NCBI GenBank assembly: GCA_964403795.1
Contig: CAYOHP010000205.1
Location: 1-8,990, forward strand
Length of the DNA: 8,990 nt
Source of the DNA: CAYOHP01 sp964403795 [NCBI: uncultured bacterium]
GTDB lineage: Bacteria; Muiribacteriota; UBA6191; CAZXTJ01
Reading direction: 5' to 3'
The position numbers and the translations under genes are program-made. The notes under the pieces were generated by a model, which had not been told where the DNA came from, did no database searches, and saw nothing but the letters and a program-made list of their open reading frames with translations. Positions within the stretch are counted from its first letter, which is position 1. Each line of letters starts with the position of its first letter. Shown in pieces: positions 5,713 through 8,990 of this stretch.

Positions 5713-6963
5713 ATGAGCGCCCGCCGTCCCCGGCTCGGCCTGTTCGAAGGCTATGGGATCGAGCTCGAGTACATGATCGTCGACCGGGAGACCTTCGAGG
5801 TCCGTCCCATCACCGATGAGGTGATGAAGGCCGTCACCGGTTCCTACCAGAGCGACTGGGAGGACGGGGCCATCGGCTGGTCGAACGAGCTGGTGCTCCA
5901 TGTGATCGAGCTGAAGACCAACGGACCGGCGGACCGGCTCGAGGGCTGCGCCGCCCGGTTCCAGCGGTCGCTCGCCAAGGTGAATCGGATCCTGGAGGGG
6001 ATGGGGGCGCGACTGCTCGGCACCGCCATGCACCCCTGGATGGACCCCTGGCGGGAGATGCGCCTCTGGCCCCACGAGTACAACCGGATCTACGAGTCCT
6101 ACAACCGCATCTTCGACTGCCGCGGCCACGGCTGGGCCAACCTGCAGAGCATGCATATCAACCTGCCGTTCGCCGACGACCGGCAGTTCGGCAAGCTGCA
6201 TGCCGCCATCCGTCTGGTGCTGCCGCTCTTGCCGGCGCTGGCCGCCAGCTCCCCCTACGCGGAAGGGAAGGACACCGGGTACCTCGACTCCCGCATGGAC
6301 ACCTACCGGACCAACTCGAAGAAGCTGCCCTCGATGACCGGACGGGTCATCCCGGAGCGGCTCTTCACCCGGCGCGAGTACGAGCGGGAGATCCTGCACC
6401 GGATCTGGGACGACCTCTCGCCCTGGGACCCCGACCAGGTCCTTAGGGGCGAGTTCGCCAATGCCCGGGGAGCGATCGCCCGCTGGGATCGCTGGGCCAT
6501 CGAGATCCGGGTGATCGACATCCAGGAGTGCCCCAGGGCCGACCTGGCGATCGCGGCCCTGGTGCGGAGCGTGTTGCAGGCGCTCTGCGAGGGCCGGCTG
6601 GCGAACCAGGAGGAGCAGCGGGCGATGCCCGAGGATCAGCTCCATCCGCTGCTGCTCGCCTGCATCCAGGAAGGCGACGGGGCCCGGATCTACGACGAGC
6701 GCTACCTCGAGCTGCTGGGATCGGAGGCCCTTCCGGGTGTGACGGCCCGCGACCTCTGGTGTGAGCTCGCCGAGCGCCACCTCGCCGGGAAGCGGGGAAT
6801 CGCCCGCGAGTGGTCCGAGCCGCTACGGGTCTATGCCGACCACGGCTGCCTGGCGCGCCGGATCCGGACTGCCGTGGGCCGGTCGCCGTCCCGCAAGCGC
6901 CTGCGCAGCGTGTACGGGCGGCTGGCGGACTGCCTGGCCCGGGGCGAGATCTTCCAGGGATAG
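5713..6963 (+). CDS. GCS2-family carboxylate-amine ligase (glutamate-cysteine ligase-like)
   Basis: This gene encodes 416 residues from ATG 5713. The family has the glutamine-synthetase-like fold and uses ATP to join the side-chain carboxylate of glutamate (or a similar acid) to an amine; true glutathione synthesis is unlikely in this context. Motifs: LFEGYGIELEYMIVD (10-24) with the metal-binding Glu17 and Glu19; SNELVLHVIELKTNGP (57-72); the block MHPWMDP (106-112) through HEYNRIYESYNRIFDCRGHGWANLQSMHINLPF (121-153, quoted with its HGWANLQSMHINLP core decisive); LAASSPYAEG (176-185); and the C-terminal WAIEIRVIDIQECPRADLAI. No stop or earlier start in the 55-nt gap suggests another N-terminus, though the RBS is weak (CGGGG). 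As third gene of the operon it probably supplies or extends the substrate of the ATP-grasp enzyme. The true amino acid specificity cannot be read. Confidence 0.93.
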   Translation: MSARRPRLGLFEGYGIELEYMIVDRETFEVRPITDEVMKAVTGSYQSDWEDGAIGWSNELVLHVIELKTNGPADRLEGCAARFQRSLAKVNRILEGMGARLLGTAMHPWMDPWREMRLWPHEYNRIYESYNRIFDCRGHGWANLQSMHINLPFADDRQFGKLHAAIRLVLPLLPALAASSPYAEGKDTGYLDSRMDTYRTNSKKLPSMTGRVIPERLFTRREYEREILHRIWDDLSPWDPDQVLRGEFANARGAIARWDRWAIEIRVIDIQECPRADLAIAALVRSVLQALCEGRLANQEEQRAMPEDQLHPLLLACIQEGDGARIYDERYLELLGSEALPGVTARDLWCELAERHLAGKRGIAREWSEPLRVYADHGCLARRIRTAVGRSPSRKRLRSVYGRLADCLARGEIFQG

Positions 6964-6977
6964 TCCCCTCCCCAGGG

Positions 6978-8243
6978 TCACTCCTCTTCGAGCGCCTCCA
7001 GGACCCAGTCCGACTCCGTAGCCCAGGACTTGCCGCCGGCTTCCCAGGTCCCTGTCCGGTGCCCACCGCCGGCGTCTGCCTCCCGGGCGACGGTGTGGGT
7101 GGCGGTCTGGCCGCGGTCATCGGTCCAGTCGGTGACGCGGCCGTCGTCGGTCCGCTCGGTGACGCCGGTCTGATGACGGGTGTTCCCCCCCGGGCCGGTA
7201 ACCTCGCGGTCGGTGGTCCAGCCGGTCTCGGTCCGCTCCCGATCGGTGTGGACGGTGGTGGTGCCGCCCTTGGGGCCGGTCACGGTCTTGTCGGTGGTCC
7301 AGCCGGAGTCGGTGCGGCGGTGGCTCCCCTCGGTCCGGGTGGTTCCACCCTCGGGACCGGTGAAGGCGCGGTCGAAATCGGCGCCTCCCTCGACTCTCCG
7401 GGTGGTGCCGTCGAGGGTGGCGGTACGGCCCTGGCCTCCGGTCCATTGCTGCTGGTGGTGGACGGAGTCGCCTTCCCGGGTGGTGCGAGCCTCGGTCCCG
7501 ACGGTGCGCCCCTCGGGTCCGGTCCAGGTCCCCTGTTTGACCCACTCGCCGCGGCCGCGGGTGGCGGTGCCCTGGTAGGTCGCGGTGCGGCCCCCCGGTC
7601 CGGTGGCCTGGCCGGAAACCCCGGTGGTGCGGGAATCCGGGGCTCGATCCTTCAAGGTCTGCAGGCGCTGCGCCAGCTCGGGCATGCGCTGGGAGAGCTG
7701 CTCGCGGCCTTCTGGGGCCATGGTCTTCCAGCGCTCCGCCAGCTCCTGGCGTCGGGCCGCCAGGGCGGCCGGGTCCCCGGAGCGCTGGGCCTGCTGGAAG
7801 GCCTTGAGGCGTTCCCCCAGGTTCCCCATCTCGGGGTTCGAGGCGCGCATGGACTGCCACTGTTCCTTGAGCTGTTGCATCTTGGCGGCGCGGTCGGTGC
7901 CATGCTTCTCGCCCCAGGCAGCTCGGCGGGCCTCGAGGGCTTGGCGCCAGGCTCCGGTGGCGGGTGCGCCGCCGGCGCCGCCGGCACCGGAGCCTCTGCC
8001 TGCGGCTCCCATGGCGGCCCGGCGATCCTGGATCGCCTGTCGCCAGGCACCCTGGACCGCCCCGGCACGGGCCCCGGCGTCGCCCGAGGCCTGCGGCGCG
8101 ACGTTCTTGCGGGCCTCGAGGGCAGCGCGGATCCGGGCGCCGGCGGCGGCTCCAGGGCGTTCTGCCAGGGCTGGATCACTGAGGAGGGAGAGGCCGATCC
8201 AGGTTGCGGCCGCGAGGACGGGGTAGCGGAGGGGAGAGCGCAA
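6978..8243 (-). CDS. Exported helical protein with C-terminal 27-residue repeats
   Basis: This gene encodes 421 residues from a TTG at 8243; the TTG is supported by GGGAGG 5 nt upstream (plus-strand CCTCCC, 8249-8254) and by an immediate signal peptide (MRSPLRYPVLAAATWIGLSL, then DPALA/E; cleavage near 27). Residues 35-205 are helical, rich in Ala, Arg, Gln and Trp, with a duplicated GAWRQA segment (65 and 97). The part ERWKTMAPEGREQL (170-183) recalls the W-x-x-M-x-P-E-x-R pattern of DUF3106-like secreted proteins. Residues 212-408 are repeats of about 27 residues starting TGPxG, with a Thr-rich beta-type pattern, similar to TGPxGxT repeats in many uncharacterised exported bacterial proteins. 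The C-terminus is strongly acidic (VLEALEEE). Its stop lies 14 nt from the convergent GCS2 gene, and it follows the TPR gene by 35 nt in the same minus-strand unit. Function unknown. Confidence 0.88.
   Translation of the reverse strand: MRSPLRYPVLAAATWIGLSLLSDPALAERPGAAAGARIRAALEARKNVAPQASGDAGARAGAVQGAWRQAIQDRRAAMGAAGRGSGAGGAGGAPATGAWRQALEARRAAWGEKHGTDRAAKMQQLKEQWQSMRASNPEMGNLGERLKAFQQAQRSGDPAALAARRQELAERWKTMAPEGREQLSQRMPELAQRLQTLKDRAPDSRTTGVSGQATGPGGRTATYQGTATRGRGEWVKQGTWTGPEGRTVGTEARTTREGDSVHHQQQWTGGQGRTATLDGTTRRVEGGADFDRAFTGPEGGTTRTEGSHRRTDSGWTTDKTVTGPKGGTTTVHTDRERTETGWTTDREVTGPGGNTRHQTGVTERTDDGRVTDWTDDRGQTATHTVAREADAGGGHRTGTWEAGGKSWATESDWVLEALEEE
7020..7610 (-). repeat. Tandem coding repeat of 81 nt (27 residues), seven units plus a partial
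   Basis: The TGP-type units begin at residues 214, 241, 268, 295, 322 and 349 of the encoded protein, an exact 27-residue period; a degenerate WTDDRG unit follows at 374 after one 25-residue unit, and a WEAGG partial comes 27 residues later. The consensus is roughly aromatic/Val-TGPxGGT, then Thr and Arg, then a turn with Gly-Trp-Thr-Thr-Asp. Units at 295 and 322 are the most alike, both carrying GWTTD; in DNA they share the plus-strand string GTCGGTGGTCCAGCCGG (near 7210 and 7290). Confidence 0.85.
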
Positions 8244-8248
8244 GAGGA

Positions 8249-8254
8249 CCTCCC
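8249..8254 (-). promoter_or_regulatory. Ribosome-binding site that decides a TTG start
   Basis: On the minus strand the sequence GGGAGG is followed by TCCTC and TTG (8243). The good match and 5-nt spacing support this rare start codon for the repeat protein, together with the signal peptide that follows it directly. No ATG or GTG offers a better combination of RBS and signal peptide. Confidence 0.65.
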
Positions 8255-8278
8255 GAAGTTCGGCTCCAGAGTACAGGG

Positions 8279-8990
8279 CTACTCGTCGCGTACCCAGACG
8301 ATCAGGGCGAGGGCGGCCGCCAGCAGGATCAAACCGAGCAGGGGACCGGAACCAGCGGGTGCAGGGTGCGGTGTCCCAGGTGACCTCGGGGAGGGAAGGG
8401 TAGGGCCGGGTGTGGCGGGTACAGCCGGGGCCGAGGTCGGCGGGGACAGGGTTGGAGAGGGCGAACCGGGTGGTGCCGGAGTCGGGCTGGGGTCGGGGGG
8501 GGGCGGCGTCGCCGGGGCCGGCTCGGGCGGCGTGGGAGGCTGCGGGGGCCGGGTCGGAGTCGGCGGGATCGGGTCCGGGGTCGGCACTGGCCGGACCGGG
8601 GGGAGGGCCGGCGCCGGAGGCACGAAGGCGGCGAGGTCGCCGAGTTCCCGGGCGAGGTCCGGATCGCTCGATCCATACCCGAGCGCCTTCTGGTAGTCGA
8701 TCTGGGCCTCGTCGAGGCGGCCCGCCGCCAGCTTGCGCCGGGTCTGGTCGAGCCAGATCAGGCCCAGGTCGGGGTCCCGGGCAAGGGGGCTGGGTGGACG
8801 CTGTGGCGAGATGGGCGGGGTCGGCGGCCGGGGAGTGGGGGGAAGCGGAGTCGGCGGCCGGGGCGTGGGGGGAGGCGGAGTCGGCGGCCGGGGCGTGGGG
8901 GGAAGCGGGGTCGGCGGCCGGGGCGTGGGGGGAGGTGGGGTCGGCGGCCGGGGAGTGGGGGGAAGCGGAGTCGGCGGCCGGGGAGTGGGG
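8279..8990 (-). CDS. Pro-rich, TPR-containing, C-terminally membrane-anchored protein (N-terminus outside window)
   Basis: The minus-strand frame is open from a TAG at 8279-8281 to the right edge, so the start lies outside. A GTG at 8623 is the only start-like codon noticed, but it would cut through the folded segment, so a longer protein is likelier. Order from N to C: tandem Pro-rich decapeptides (LPPTPRPPTP alternating with PPPTPRPPTP); a short globular segment encoded by about 8624-8787 (LARDPDLGLIWLDQTRRKLA, then GRLDEAQIDYQKALGYG, SSDPDLARELGDLAAF), which has the A-x-x-L-x-x-GR-x-x-EA-x-x-x-Y-x-x-AL look of a tetratricopeptide helix pair; a second Pro-rich linker (about 8348-8623); and a C-terminal hydrophobic helix, LLGLILLAAALALIVWV, ending in RDE. 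It may be a bitopic membrane protein with a long Pro-rich stalk. Length and orientation are unknown. It lies 35 nt upstream of the repeat-protein gene in the same direction. Confidence 0.75.
   Translation of the reverse strand, partial: PTPRPPTPLPPTPRPPTPPPPTPRPPTPLPPTPRPPTPPPPTPRPPTPLPPTPRPPTPPISPQRPPSPLARDPDLGLIWLDQTRRKLAAGRLDEAQIDYQKALGYGSSDPDLARELGDLAAFVPPAPALPPVRPVPTPDPIPPTPTRPPQPPTPPEPAPATPPPPDPSPTPAPPGSPSPTLSPPTSAPAVPATPGPTLPSPRSPGTPHPAPAGSGPLLGLILLAAALALIVWVRDE
8821..8990 (-). repeat. 30-bp tandem repeat encoding Pro-rich decapeptides, cut by the window edge
   Basis: Five complete 30-nt units start at 8821, 8851, 8881, 8911 and 8941, with 20 nt of a sixth. Each begins TCGGCGGCCGGGG on the plus strand. 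Units alternate between GGAAG (Leu) and GGAGG (Pro) at the same place, a 60-nt higher-order period. The units at 8821 and 8941 are identical. Thirty is divisible by three, so gain or loss of units keeps the reading frame. Confidence 0.95.

Noticed and set aside
5713-6963. A genuine glutathione-pathway glutamate-cysteine ligase
   Set aside because: The family match is GCS2-type, but the operon pairs it with an RLAN ATP-grasp ligase and a peptidase rather than a glutathione synthetase, so the specific reaction is not supported.
6810-8696. A 628-codon plus-strand open frame rich in Gly and Ala
   Set aside because: It is antisense to the repeat protein, whose signal peptide, RBS and exact 27-residue repeats make it the real gene. 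The Gly richness is the complement of Pro and Thr codons.
8821-8990. Possible CRISPR array because of regularly spaced 30-bp units
   Set aside because: The units are directly adjacent with no variable spacers, and translate as a clean Pro-rich decapeptide repeat in an open frame.

Overview
The window is very GC-rich bacterial DNA (estimated by eye at about 70% GC), tightly packed, with frequent GTG and TTG starts. No rRNA, tRNA, phage or transposase gene is visible. The taxon cannot be fixed from this sequence. A type II secretion pseudopilin-like segment with a C-x-ANQ signature, many secreted low-complexity proteins and a RimK/GCS2 amidoligase cassette suggest a Gram-negative-type (diderm) environmental or candidate-phylum bacterium, but this is a weak inference. 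Both edges cut genes: the first CDS is open at the left edge, and the last runs off the right edge inside a 30-bp tandem repeat.

Layout: (1) 2-1596, plus strand: a polytopic membrane protein with an embedded pseudopilin-like domain, then a small exported protein joined by a 4-nt GTGA overlap. (2) 1597-1644: a GC-rich hairpin between convergent genes. (3) 1645-3266, minus strand: an exported coiled-coil and Gly/Pro-rich protein followed, 14 nt downstream, by a PaaI-like hotdog thioesterase. (4) 3267-3413: a divergent promoter region. (5) 3414-6963, plus strand: a three-gene operon of a C39-like papain-fold peptidase, a RimK-family ATP-grasp ligase with an RLAN-type N-terminal domain, and a GCS2-type carboxylate-amine ligase. 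(6) 6978-8990, minus strand: an exported protein with a seven-unit, about 27-residue repeat, preceded by a partial gene for a Pro-rich, TPR-containing, C-terminally membrane-anchored protein.

Functional picture: the centre is the amidoligase cassette. ATP-grasp and GCS2 enzymes both join carboxylates to amines using ATP, and a papain-like peptidase beside them could trim or remove the product. This matches the class of peptide-synthesis or protein-tagging neighbourhoods predicted by comparative genomics (Iyer and colleagues' work on amidoligases). The product is unknown and no precursor peptide is visible. The flanking exported proteins are poorly characterised and may be unrelated to the cassette. 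No stretch over 300 bases lacks a gene.
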